Source of the DNA: Campylorhamphus procurvoides
Lineage: Eukaryota; Chordata; Aves; Passeriformes; Dendrocolaptidae
NCBI GenBank assembly: GCA_013396655.1
Contig: WBMV01000850.1
Span: 124,001 to 188,000 of the forward strand
DNA length: 64,000 nucleotides
Direction of reading: 5' to 3'
The notes under the pieces are model-generated. The model was given only the letters and a program-made list of their open reading frames with translations, was not told where the DNA came from and did not search any database. Each line of letters starts with the position of its first letter. Positions within the stretch are counted from its first letter, which is position 1. Positions 1 through 11,534 of the stretch are shown one piece after another. The translations under genes were made by a program, and so were the position numbers.

Positions 1-3000
1 TTAAGGTGAAAGATAAGAAGAGCACACTACATCATCATAAAGGAAACATTGTATAAGGCATAGCATTTTCCAAATCAAAACAGTTATCAAAATGAAAAGG
101 TAATGAATATAAAAACAAATGGAGCCGGTGCTGAGGAGAGGAGGGGGGGGAGTGCTGGGTTCGGGGGAATTGATCAAATTTCAGGTTTTCTTGACAAGTC
201 TCAAAGCCTGTGAAGAACGGGAGCAGCAACACTTCCACTGTCATTTTAAACCAGAAATAAAATGTCAGGTACGTTTACAGTGAGCATGTACACACACAGC
301 TATACACACACACTTATTTATGTGCCTTTTCATATAAATAGATCTATAAATATAGATACATATTTTTCATACCATTACCCACGGCTGTTGGGTGCTTTTA
401 TCAAAGTCATCTGACCTGGAAAGCATCTGTTGTTAATACCACTGTTTTATTATTTATCAAATCCATTTCTTCATAGAATGACTAATTTCATACCCACAGC
501 TGCTCCCATTTTCCCTCCACAGCTGCTCCTTCCCTGGGCAGCCAGGCAGGTTAGCAGCTCACCTCCACCTCCCAGCACCCTCCTGCTGCTCCCAAAGCCT
601 CCTGAAAATTGGGGCTGGGTACAGAACCAGCACTCTGTGCTCCTGTTCTGTCAGGACTGAGCAGGAGAAAACCTGTGGGATACCACTGGGAGATGGGCAA
701 TGGGCTGCTTATCTGCAAGGGAACAAGTCCCACACTTCTGTAATCTGATTTTTTTGTTTCCCTGCATCGACATCCAGAGACTAGAGAAAGACAAGTATTT
801 TTACCTCCTTATTATTAGTTTGCTTTGTGGGTGAAGAGGAACTTTGCTGCTAGAACAGGCTGGCATCACTTTCTTGGTGGGCACTTGCCATGGAAGGGCT
901 GATGTGCCCAATGCCTTACCCCAGCAGTGCCCAAGGACAGAGCTGCCAAGGAGGGAAGCAAGTCCCCCTGCTCCTGAGGGAAGCAAGTACTCCACTCCTG
1001 GGATGGGCTGGCACCAAGAGCAGAGTGTGAACCAGAGAACTGAGCTCACAGAAACAGAAATGGCAAAAGCCAAGCTCCCTCCAATACCTTAAAGTGATTT
1101 TAGCTCATCCGAGCTTCCTGTGAGCTGGCAGGGGAGTATTTGTTGCCACAACAGTGTATTCTCCTGCCAGGCTTCTCCCTACGGATCCTGCCCTGATTTC
1201 CACTGTGCTGTTGAACACGTGTGTTCATGTGTGACTGGAGCAATAGATAAGGAGGGGATTTCCATCACCACAGCACTGCTGAGACTGAGTCAACCTCACA
1301 GCTCCCAGATGACTTGTACTGGGACCAGCAATGGTCCCACTAAGAGTAAATACAGAGAAGTGGTTCTGTGGTCCAAGTGTGAGCCATATGGACCTAGACC
1401 TGTATCCATGCTTAGTGTTCCCACCCTTACATCTGACCTGGGATTCACTGGGACAACAAAGGGTTCTGTTCCCTACACAACTGAGGTTTGGAATCACTCA
1501 CAGGAAGGTTGAGGAGGGCTAGTGGTACTGGATCTGTTCACTCCTGGTCTCCCTCCACAGCAGAGAATTCAGGAAGCTGTTAGCACTGGAAAGTGTTTTA
1601 AAATGGGTACCAATTTGTGAATTACTACTCTAGCTGAAGGTACTTTTCTGGTCCAGAAAATGCTCAATAAATTAAAAAGATAAAACCCACAACCCAAATG
1701 TGCCGACCTGCAGTTTTCTGAAAGAAGCTGTTTTTCAACTTATTCTATCAGATCTGGCAAAAAAGGTGCCAGATGTTCTTACTTCAGCTTATATATACAA
1801 AAAACACAGAATAAGCAAAATCACTCCTTGCCAGGACATATTAATCAAACTAATTAAAGAAATCTTCCATTTCCACCCCTCTGACAAGCCCTCCTTCAGC
1901 AGCAGTCACTCGGAGTTTCTGCCTTGCAAAAACAACCCTGGGAGCAATTCCTGCTGCCCCGAGCGGGGCTGGGTCAGACACACACTCAAGGCACGTGTTT
2001 GTGGATCTGCACAGGTGCACCTACAGCTCGGATCAGCATCCCCACCTGAGCTACCAACACAGAGAAGTAAATGCCCAGAACCAGAATCACAGCCAGTGAT
2101 GTGAGGATGTGGCCGAGCCAACAGAGGCTCAGGGGTAAAAGCTTCGTTACCAGCATTATTTGTGTAACCTATGTTTCTGCTGAATCTTAAGATTTTGGGG
2201 ACAGGGGATGTGTTATCTGTTTAAACAGATTACCAGGAGGCTTTACATATGGCAGTGACCTTGTAAAATTAAGGGATCCAGCACCATCCGGGGCCCTGGC
2301 ACAGCGAGGTGGCAGCTGAGAGGCGACTCACCCTGGGGTGACAAACCAACCCCTTTGGTGCAACATCCTCCTCACCTTCACAAGTGCTCCAAAAGCTCCA
2401 TTATCAAACCCAACCAACATAAAGCACAGATCTATGAAAAACAAAAGCTCCCCTATTATGCACACTGGAGAGGACTCGCCCAGGCTGCTCCCAGGGATCC
2501 ACTGGGAGAAGGAACCAACACACCAGGGAGTGAGAGCGGCACTGTTTCTCTGTATTTTCATATCACATTTTTGGGCTGCCTGCAAGGAGCTGCCTGTTTT
2601 CTCAAGGTCACCATGCTGATTTTAATTCTGTCTGTTGTATGCAGACTGCCTGGCTATGGAAATGTTGCATTTTGTTCTCCTCCCGCTTCTGGCCTTTCCT
2701 CAATTAACATTTCCAAACAGTCCCATAAGACTCGGCGCACTCCCTGCTAATCACTTCACTCCTGCATTCAGGAGGCAAAAGGGGTTTGGTTTCATCAGCT
2801 GAGTAGATTCATAAGCAAGAACTTATTCATGGCTTTTAGGGTTTCTTTTTATTCAGAGATCATCAGGATTTGTGCTAATTTATCTGTCACTCAAGCTGCT
2901 GTTGGCAGTGACAGTGAGATGGCAAACTGAGCTCATATTAAAATGACCTCCCTCTCCTCAGCGCACTTTCAGCCAGGCAGACGATGTGGTAATTCTAATA

Positions 3001-5111
3001 CAAGCTCATCCCAGCAGAGCTCACACCCCACCACTTCTGCAAGTGTAACAGAACTATGATAATCATTTAAAAAAAGTCCTTAAATATTTGCACACCTTAA
3101 TATTTGCACACTCTCACTTTATGTTTCCTGAAGAATCTTGCAGTCATGAGAGCAGCTCTGCTGATTTCCTTGGCCCTCTCCAGTAAAACTGCAGTTTAAC
3201 TGCATTGTTATTGATGCTCTTCAGGACTAAGTGAATGGGAAGATTTTTCTCTTTAGGGCAGCGACCAATAACTGCAGTTCCACTGGAAGGAAATGCCCCG
3301 TTCCTACTTGTGGTCCTGCCCTGAACACCACACAGACACCTGCAAGGCCAGCACTGCCCTTTTCCATCTCTGCGCCTCTGCTTTCCCACCCAAGGCATCA
3401 GGATATCAGCCTTGGTAATCTCCAAAATAATCCTTTATTGTGCCCCAGAAAGCTCAACTGGTATTTGAAAAGGTTTTTAATACCTCCTGTGTACAGGTGC
3501 CACAGAAAATGCCTGCAACTGATCTCTTCAGTCAATGTCTCCTCTCATTACAACCTGTACCAGGGCTAATCGAAGGGAGGCTGGATAAATCCAGGTCAGA
3601 AAGGTCTGGCTGTGCAGGGCTCTCCCTCTGGGCACCAGGAATTAAGTGATTTCTTTACACGTGTTGGCAATGAAGACAAGATACAAATGAGTTTACAAAC
3701 CAACTGTCCTTTGCAATGTGCTTTTAAGTTGGTATTTAATGTAAAGTCTGTGTAACCAGAGATTCCAAACTAATTGCTGTGCTGTGTTTGCAGCCTTTAC
3801 TGGAGGCTGGAGGATTTTCTTTTTTCTAATTAGGATTATTACTGAATTTGTTTGTAAAACAGGAAAGTAAAAATGCCAAGCCCTCTCCTGAGTGCTGCTG
3901 CAAGCTGAGCCTCTCCCCTCCTTCAGAGAAAGCATTCACAGACATCTCTTCCTTGGGTGCATCCCGGCCAGGGCAGCTGCTCCCTCCATCTCCTCCCCTG
4001 GATGTAATTTTCATTACAGGTATAAAATTAAGCAATAAGGTCTGACAGACAGTCCAGAGCCGGGCAATTATTCCAAGCCTCAGGTGGCATTATCCAGTGC
4101 GAGGCCAGGGGCAGAATGACTGTAACCACCCGAGACATTCCATAATCGCCTGGCAAAGCGTGGCCAGGAGCCTGATTTGCTAGTCCGAACCGGAGTCCAT
4201 CGGGACACAGGGCTCATGCTGGCCTGGCTCCGTTTATTTTTACACCTCATGTCAGGTGCCCCAACGCAGCAGCGACAGGCACTGGCCAGGAAATTAAAAG
4301 ACAAGGAAGACGGATCCAAGAATTGGCAGCTTTTCCTTTTTGTTTTGTGTTTGTTAACACCAGAACAGGGAGCAGCACGGAGCTGGGCGAGCCTGGGGCC
4401 ATGGGCACAGCCCCTCAGGAAAGCCACCACTCCAGAATGGCTGTCACCCTGTCCCAGGGGTACAGTCACAGTCCCCATCACCTGATGAGAGCCTAAGGGG
4501 GAGAAACTGGTGCCAAATGGGAAACTGGTGGGAAGTGGCCACTCAGGCCCGAAAGCAGACAGAGTCATCCCGACTGTCCCCTTGGCTCCACCAGAATGGG
4601 GGGGAACTGGTGACACCGAGCAGAGATGTCAGTATTTCTCTGCAAGCCTTGCAGCCGTTAATGTGTTTAAGACATGAATATTTATAAGCAGGGATGTAAT
4701 ATTAAAAACATACACATATAAAATATTAACATGGCACATGTCATCGGTGCAATCTAAACAGACAGGTGTGACTGATGGTGTTCACTGATAGGTCTGTAAA
4801 TGGTAAATAATATTAACTAATGAATCTTTGCAGCCTTCATGTGAAGTTTAGAAGCAAATATTTGCTTAAAAATCGCTCTAAACCCCCTGTGTGCAGCTGC
4901 TTCTCCCCTCAATCCTCTGGAGAAAATAAACACTCCTCAGCTCTGTCATCAAGGGTGAAGTCTCTCTGCATTGCCAACCCCAGGTCCCTGGGATGAATTT
5001 CACTTCGAGGGAATGGTGTGGAGCCAGCGCTTCCCGCAAAACAACCGCACTCTCTGGAGTCCCATTTATGAAGTGATACAGCTGACAGGGGAATAAAAGC
5101 CCGTCTCATCT
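1..5111. other. Intronic sequence without recognised genes
   Basis: Holds a G-run (135-150), a broken CA repeat (289-312), pyrimidine-rich stretches around 430-660 and a small perfect hairpin at 1321-1338. The AT-rich stretches near 1700-1870 and 4640-4870 show nothing specific. Open frames here lack splice context and protein-like composition. Confidence 0.6.
289..312. repeat. Degenerate CA dinucleotide repeat
   Basis: Two CA tracts (cacacaca) are interrupted by 'gctata', and an AT-rich stretch (tatagatacata) follows. It is short and imperfect, so probably of low variability. Confidence 0.7.
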
Positions 5112-5260
5112 CGGAAAGCAATAACAATAACACTGCCTCCATTTATAGCTTATGTCACACTTTTCATCCAAAACCCTTAAAGCACTTTATGCTCTAAAAA
5201 AATATCATCACCGTGTCTGCGGATGCTTTCCCCAAACCTATGGGTCAAACCTGCTGGAGC
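5112..5260 (-). repeat. Possible MIR-like ancient SINE relic
   Basis: The sequence begins caataacaataacactgcc, then has tttatagctt and cttaaagcactttatgct. This order matches, in reverse orientation, the tail of the amniote MIR family (cgctatataag followed by attattatt). The body beyond about 5200 is too diverged to align by eye. It could instead be chance AT-rich sequence. Confidence 0.35.
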
Positions 5261-6635
5261 AGCTCTCCCTTAGCCCCATTCCCCTAAAAACACAACCCTG
5301 TGAGTCAAGGGAAGGCTCCCTCTGAGCTGTTCTAACGATATTCGCTGTTATCACCAGGCTGCTGCCAAGAAAAGCTACGCTCAAAATGACCAAATTAGGC
5401 AATTAGTTCTATATATTTTAACTACTCTTTACTCAAAACTGCCTGGGGATGTATTTTTAAATGCACATGACCTTGCCTGGCTTGAGGGAGATGGCGATAA
5501 ACAAATAATTGCAGCGACTTAATTATATTTATATCTCATCTATAAAAATGTCAATTATAACTTCAGAGATCAGCTCCAGAACTGAGGTTTTGGCAGCCGG
5601 ACAAAACACAAAAGGCTGTTTTTCTCCTCAGAAAAGCCTTCTCCTTCGCCAAGGCACAGCCCATACCTCACTAACAGCATCACTCCTGTCCCTTCCAATC
5701 AACACACTCATTATGCCAATGCTTCCACCTGGACAGTTACCTTCATGCCCTGCAATCTGCTGGATGGACACAGTGCAGACATGAAGCGGGACCTTCACCT
5801 TCCTCCTTGAGAGTGGAGCCCATGAGAGAGACAGGAGAGCCCCTGTGCTCCTGGATATGGTTTTGGTGAGATGGGGGCACCAATCCTTCAGTCTGAGTTC
5901 TGCAGATTTAGATCAAACCACACCGTGGGTACATGTGTCTGTGATGCCACATGAGGGTGCCAGCAGTCTCCCAGTGTCCTATTCAAGGGCATGCTGGGCA
6001 CCCCTTGAAAGAGGCTGGTCAGAGAGCCAAAGGGATGCCCACCCACCATGCAGCCCCTTGTACACCTACAGAGGTGTCATTCAACCCTGGACAGCCCAAC
6101 CCCTACCCAGGGCACCTTCCTCGCAGGCACAGGGAAATGACGAGAACTCTGCAACAACTGCAAAAACCTGAGTAGCTGCAAAGCTCAGCCGCAATCAGAG
6201 TCTGTCTCCGGGAGATGTTTTAACCCCTAACACGTAGGAGGATGTCTGTATCCTGTAGACAGCCTGCTGTTCCTTAATTTTGTTTAGTTTTAAGATTAAA
6301 GAGGCCCAAATCACATGCTGTCACCTCCCTCCTCTCTCTGCTGCCATCCTGAGCTGTGCAAGAGGGTTAACTGATATGAAAATAACTCTGGGGGCTGGAC
6401 AGCTTTGAAAAACATATAGTATTACATTCAATACCCACAATTACAGCTTGGAGGATTCAATCACTCAAAATCTTGGGCTTTTTGCAAGTCCAAGACATGG
6501 GCCTGTCACGATGCAGGTCCTGGACAGGGTGGCTGATGGCTGCAGGCACACATAAAACAAGCACACGCTGGTGGGGAGCACCTGGGGCTGGGACTGAGAT
6601 AAGACACCACCTTACCTCTGTCTACCTCATGATTA
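5261..6635. other. Intronic sequence without recognised genes
   Basis: Mostly unique sequence. It includes an AT-rich, TAAT-containing block at 5480-5580 listed separately, and a GC-richer stretch at 5800-6170. No splice-flanked coding segment was recognised. Confidence 0.55.
5480..5580. promoter_or_regulatory. Candidate conserved non-coding element
   Basis: An AT-rich block contains acaaataattgcagcgact, ttaattata and tcaattataa, a cluster of homeodomain-type TAAT/ATTA cores, flanked by ordinary intron. It looks like developmental-enhancer sequence, but conservation cannot be tested here. Confidence 0.25.
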
Positions 6636-7053
6636 GGAGAGCCACAAAGTTATCATGGGGCTGGAGCACCTCTCCTATGAAGACAGGTTGAAGGAGTGGG
6701 GGCTGTTCAGCCTGGAGAAGAGAAGGTCTCTAGGGAGACCATGGAGCCCATTCCAGTGCCTAAAGGGGCTCCAAGAGAGTTGGAGAGGGACTTTGGACAA
6801 TGGTATGGAGTGACAAAGGGAATGGCTTTACACTGGCAGAGGGCAGGGTTTGATGGGACAGTGGGAAGTAAATGTTCTCTGTGAGGGTGGTGATGCACAG
6901 GCTGCTCAGAGAGGCTGTGGCTGCCCCACCCCTGACTGTGTTCGAGGCCAGGTTGGATGGGGTTCTGAGGAACCTGGTCTAGTGGAAGGTGTCCCTGCCC
7001 ATGGCAGGGGCTTGGAACATGATGATCTTTAAGGTCCCTTCCAACCCAAACCT
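6636..7053 (+). mobile_element. CR1 LINE 3' fragment
   Basis: Recognised in order: 'ggctggagcacctctcctat', 'cagcctggagaagagaagg', a 'ccagtgcctaaagggg' block, 'ctctgtgagggtggtgatgc', 'gaggctgtggctgcccc', 'ctagtggaaggtgtccctgc' and the 3' end 'aaggtcccttccaaccca'. This is the 3' untranslated part of the bird CR1 non-LTR retroposon, 5'-truncated as usual. The terminal 8-base repeats are worn down to a single degenerate unit. It encodes no reverse transcriptase. Confidence 0.93.
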
Positions 7054-8013
7054 ATGCTTAACAGTGGCAGAAAGGGGAGGAAGAAGAGCTGCTGAACAGA
7101 TTTATCAGGGGATGCTCCACTCCACTCCCCTTTCCACAAACACACAGCCTGGAAGGGCTGAGCCACTCCTGCACCCCACAAATTCACACCCTTTGATCTA
7201 ACACTCCTTCCCTCTCTCCTCCTCCTCAAGCAGCCCACTGTGCCTAGCATTTTTTTTCAGCTCTGCTGCCGTTGTGGGATCACCCTGCAGGGTAAAGCCC
7301 AAGGGCACAGCGCTCGCCCCGTCCGGCTCCACGGCACATTGACATGCTTCCTGGAGCTCCCCTCCATAATGAAGTTAGAAGGACATCATCATCCTGCCAG
7401 GCTCCCTCCACCCCCAAAGATCAATAACTAATGCTGAACTCCAGATTTTATCTGCACTTTGCAAGGGTAACAAAATAACACTACCCTCTCTTTTTTTTCC
7501 CCTTTCCAATTACTGAATCCTTTCAAGATTGACCAGTAATTTTCAGCTCTATGAAATTTTAGGCAGTGAAGAAAGTGATGCAAACGATCTGCCAGAATGC
7601 TGGGAGAACTTTTGTGTGTGATTTTTAGAGAAGTGCAGAAGTACAGTACAGGGTACAGAAACAGAGGCTCTCCAGTACTTTCTTTCCAAAAAGAAATGGC
7701 ATCTTTACTAAGCTAACCCAGGGATATTTGCCTATGAATTGCCAGTTCTTTGCGTGCCCACTGTCACAGCACAGTGGCCAAGCTGGAAGAACCCCTGGAA
7801 GGAGATATCCCAGTGATTCCAGGGACTGTTCTGCCTCCAATACTCCACAAATTAACCACCCCTTCAATTAAATACTCCCAGATTTTGCACCCTGCCTCTA
7901 ATACAGCTAAACAGATCAGCATGAAACACACTAGCTCTTATTTTCCTTAGAGAACAACCAAGAACAGACATTAAAAAAGACCCCAGCAGAGGCACAGCAT
8001 GGCATTTTTAAGG
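7054..8013. other. Intronic sequence without recognised genes
   Basis: Unique-looking sequence with a T-run (7491-7499) and no recognised repeat or coding exon. Confidence 0.5.
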
Positions 8014-8070
8014 TTACAGAATCACAGAATCATTAAGGTTGGAAAATACCTCTAAGACCATCAAGTCTAT
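8014..8070 (-). mobile_element. Short CR1 LINE 3' tail, reverse orientation
   Basis: Two 'acagaatca' tail units are followed by 'aaggttggaaaatacctcta' and 'gaccatcaagt', the reverse complement of the CR1 3' end. Only the last 55-60 bases of the element are recognisable. Confidence 0.85.
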
Positions 8071-11000
8071 CACAGAAATGCTCCAGACAAGGCATGAAGT
8101 TTTATTTTGGGTGGGATTTTCAAGGAAGGGTGAACAGTCATGAAAATCCCTCTTCCTGTGCCTGGTTCAATCCCTGCATTTCCACCAACAGATGCTGGCC
8201 CAGCACCACGAGTGCAGGAGAGTTACACACTCCCCAAATACATACACAGGAGCAAGACACACGTGCCAGAATTATGTCAACAAACCTTCTCAATTTGCTT
8301 GCAAGGAAATCTATCTCACCTTCCAGCAGCAGGCAGTGAATTTTAATCCTTTTCCCTTCCCATGCCCATGGATGATTATTCCAGGCATAGACTAACGACA
8401 GCAAACCACAGTGGATATTTTATCTGCCATTTCTCTTTCCCGTGGCTAATTTGAAGATACAGATTGCAACCCACAAGTGGTTTTAAGAATTGCCATTAAC
8501 ACTGTTGCTGCACGCTACCGCATTTCAAACATGCTTCCAACACAATCAGAATGTCACAATTTGTAAAATCTGGGCTGATTTTATCGAGGATCGAGGCAGC
8601 AGAACTCGCTTCATCACCACAGCCCTGAGCCAGTTCATTAGTCTGATTAGCTGTAGCTACCTGTTCAGAGCAGGAAAAAAAATGCCAGAAAAGACTAGAT
8701 AAATTCAAGTGTGAAGATCAAGAGGACTCTTACTCTGCCTTTTGCACTTGATTCTTCCTTCCACCTGTACTTGGCAGAGGTAAAGACCCGGAGCACAGAT
8801 CTTTCTGCCCTTCTGGCAGCTGCACAGCCCCTTGGCACTATCTGGGCTTCACCCACTCACAGGAATTTTGGCTAATCCCAGCAAATATGCAGCATTGTCC
8901 TTCAACCAGCAAGGGGTAAGCCTGTTCCCTGGGATACAGCCTCCCAAACAAGAGGGAGTCTGACCCTCCTGGCTGCCAGAGAACTCCCTTCTTTACCAGG
9001 AGCAGGGAGGAGGCTTCAGCCCACCCTGTCCCCCCTGACTCTGGTGGAGGACAGGGAGGGTGTGGGTGACATCACCTCCACCCAACACCACTTGCAACCT
9101 GCTTTTGGTCCTTTGGGGTTCTTAGTTCCTCCCCCCTTAGTTCTCATCCAGGAGCTTACACAAGGATGCCAATTTGGAGCAAAATGTTATGGCTTACACA
9201 TAGTAAGAACAGACTCTAAAAAAACCTAGCCAATGAAATAAATTCACAGAATTCCTGAGGAGAAAAAAAAAGATGATGTTGGCTTTCTTTTTCAACAGAG
9301 TGGGCAAAACCAAAAGGTTTCATGGCAAGTAAGGTGCCCCCACACCTGTACCCTCAACTTCAGCAGTTACAGACCTTTTCCTCAGGTGAGTGAGAGGAAA
9401 GATGCTTTTGGAAGAGGAATCCTCTGGGGCTCATTACCCAGGTTCACACCTGATGGCAGGGTCCCTGGCACACTGCTCCAGCCTCCCTACGAGCACAGAA
9501 ATGCTGAACCAGGGCTGTCAGAGCAGAGCTCAGCACTAGCAGAGCACAGACACCAACACTTCCCAGTGCCCTCCCGCCTTGGGAAGTGCTTACAGCAGCA
9601 CAGAGCTGCTGGCGGGGGACAGCAGAGGGGTCACCTTGAGGAATGTGGGAAGAGAGAAGCATCCTGCCTGCAGGAAGCACAGGAAGGACTCACACACCAC
9701 TGCTGTGGTTTAATGGCCCTGCAGAGTCTCCTGCTCGCCCTGGCACAAGGTGTTAAAGAGATCACCAGTGAGCTCAGTGGGCAGGAACAGGGCTTGCTGC
9801 AAGCACAGCCAAGTGGAAACCAAACTCCAGGATTTGGGACATTTCAGCAAATGGAGACTATCTCCACCTGCCTCAGGTCAAACCTGCTGAGTGTGTTCCT
9901 TGCTGGGACCAGAGATCCCCAGTTCTCCTTGTCCCCAGCTACCCACAGATCACAGGGCCATGGGGCCCTTGTGCCCAGCACAAAAGCTCCACAACAGGCA
10001 GCTTTTACATGCAACAACAAGGTGTCAAGAATCTGAATGGAGAAGGGTATTTATGGCCCTTCTAAGGGTGGTTGGGCACAGAAAGGCGGAAAATTCCCTG
10101 CATATGAAAGGAATATGTCAGGGGTTGAACTTTCCAAACTATGTAAGAGTTTTGAACAGGTCCCTGTTACACCCAGATGGGCACTGGTTGTTCACACGCC
10201 TTCCCTGGCTCAAAAGAGTTTATTTTCTCATGTGAGTCTTTTGCTTGCTGCGGCTGAATTTTCCAGGGTACTACAATATCTGACTTCTGAGAGGGATCAG
10301 TGCCTGGGAGGGAGCTGCTGGAGGCAGGGAATGCTATTCCAGAGGCTTGCCTGACTCACCCAGCCATGCACACACACTGAGTTTCTTGTTACAGCGAATA
10401 TCAGAGCAGCGAGCAGTTCAGACAGCGCTGGGAGATCAGGTCTGCTGACCTGGTGCTCAGATGGAGGTGAGGCAGCTCACAGGGTTCCCATCCCAGCCAG
10501 GTACAGGCTCCTTCCCACCCTCTGGCAGACTCCCCAAACCAGTTGACACATCCGTGCCTTGAGACAACAATCAGATCAATCCAGAGTCCCCCCAAAGGGG
10601 CCGGAGTGTGAGTGGCCCAGGGCAGACCTGGCACTGCCATCAGTGCCTCCAAACACACCATGCTAAAGAGGGGGAGCAGTGGCAGAAAACCAATCTCGAT
10701 CAGAGAGGAGGGAAGAGGGTCTTGGAGCCTGTCCCCAGAGCAGCTCCTGGTGCTGCTGTGAGAGCCCAGGCACGTTCCCTGCTCCCAAGGGAATGCAATG
10801 CTGCCAGTGCTTGCTGCTGGGAGCTTGGCGGCTGCTGCAGCGGGAATGTGAACAGCTCCCCGAGAGACAGAGCAGCATCATTCATTTCCACTGAAAGGAA
10901 TGGCCATAACAGTGAAAATAACCCTCAGCTCGTTTTCACAGAACTGTACAAGCAATGATGAAACCTCATCTCTTTTGTGAAATATGTGGAGGGAAATTCC

Positions 11001-11459
11001 TCAAGATCCTGCTTACTCTGAGCTACACCACTGGAGGACGAGCAGTCCTCACTCAGCTTCAGAACTCCAACCTGCCTGAAATCCCAGTGGAGGGGGTTAG
11101 CACCTTAATTCCTGGTGTTTCAGCTTAACTGGCCTTATGCCCAGCTTAACTAATGCCAGCCACCTCAGTACAAACCTGCTGCTTCCCAGCAGCCTCAGCA
11201 CAACCAGCTCCATGAGCTTCACTCTCTCCAGGGAGCCTGACAACAGTTCGACCAAAGAGAAGTCATTACAGTGACCAGAAAAGCCATTTCTAATAAGAAA
11301 ATCTATGTGCATGGGGCATTCCATGCCAACCAGCCCTTCTGTTGCAGCCTGCAGGACAGAGTATTTAGCCACCAGATCATCACAGTGACTCTGATTTTTG
11401 GCAGTGCTCCCCATGCAGAAGCTGCCACACACTCGGAGGTCTGAGCTCCCGTTGTTGTC
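8071..11459. other. Intronic sequence without recognised genes
   Basis: GC-richer unique sequence. A 216-codon open frame at 9386-10036 (+) was inspected; it has no recognisable domain and no splice context and is treated as chance in stop-poor sequence. No repeat family was recognised. Confidence 0.5.
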
Positions 11460-11465
11460 TCTTAC
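11460..11465 (-). other. Splice donor of the MSI2 exon
   Basis: On the minus strand the exon ends ...catagag and continues gtaaga, a strong match to the U1 donor consensus. This fixes the 3' edge of the exon and leaves a split Gly codon (phase 1), as expected for entry into the Gly-Phe-Gly-Phe RNP1 motif in the next exon. Confidence 0.85.
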
Positions 11466-11514
11466 CTCTATGCCTGTTGGTCGTCTTGTCAAACATTAGC
11501 ATGGCGTCCTCTAC
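11466..11514 (-). CDS. MSI2: Internal coding exon of Musashi RNA-binding protein 2 (part of RRM2)
   Basis: Seen: read on the minus strand, the 49 bases give VEDAMLMFDKTTNRHR plus the first base of a Gly codon. The exon is preceded by a pyrimidine-rich tract ending ttgcag and followed by gtaaga. It starts in phase 0 and ends in phase 1. Known: Musashi proteins are cytoplasmic regulators of mRNA translation and stability with two RRMs that bind UAG-containing sites in 3' UTRs; they act in stem and progenitor cells. The residues match the second strand and following loop of RRM2, ending at the Arg-Gly that opens the RNP1 motif, roughly residues 136-152 of a vertebrate MSI2 by recall. Val-Glu-Asp favours MSI2; MSI1 has Val-Asp-Asp here. 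No stop or frameshift is present. The rest of the gene lies outside the window. Family assignment is firm; the MSI2 versus MSI1 choice rests on one residue plus the large intron size. Confidence 0.86.
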
Positions 11515-11534
11515 CTGCAAGACAAAGAGGGGAG
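11515..11534 (-). other. Splice acceptor and polypyrimidine tract of the MSI2 exon
   Basis: On the minus strand the bases before the exon form a pyrimidine-rich run (tcccctctttgtcttgcag) ending in the obligatory AG. A purine-poor stretch with gtgttaaag lies about 30 bases upstream and could hold the branch point, but no perfect branch consensus is seen. This fixes the 5' edge of the exon at 11514. Confidence 0.85.

Larger units (their letters stand above)
1..11465 (-). other. MSI2: Intron downstream of the MSI2 exon (truncated by window start)
   Basis: Inference: the exon has a good donor and I could not find the next expected Musashi exon (the one beginning with the rest of RNP1, Phe-Gly-Phe-Val-Thr-Phe) on the minus strand between here and base 1, so this stretch is read as one intron of at least 11.4 kb. 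It contains a MIR-like relic, two CR1 pieces and microsatellites listed separately. A diverged or very short alternative exon could have been missed by eye. Confidence 0.7.

Noticed and set aside
9386..10036. 216-codon open frame on the plus strand
   Set aside because: No recognisable protein features; lies in intron of a minus-strand gene and looks like chance.
11466..11514. Assignment to MSI1
   Set aside because: MSI1 has Asp where this exon has Glu at the second residue, and the large flanking introns fit MSI2 better. Not fully excluded.
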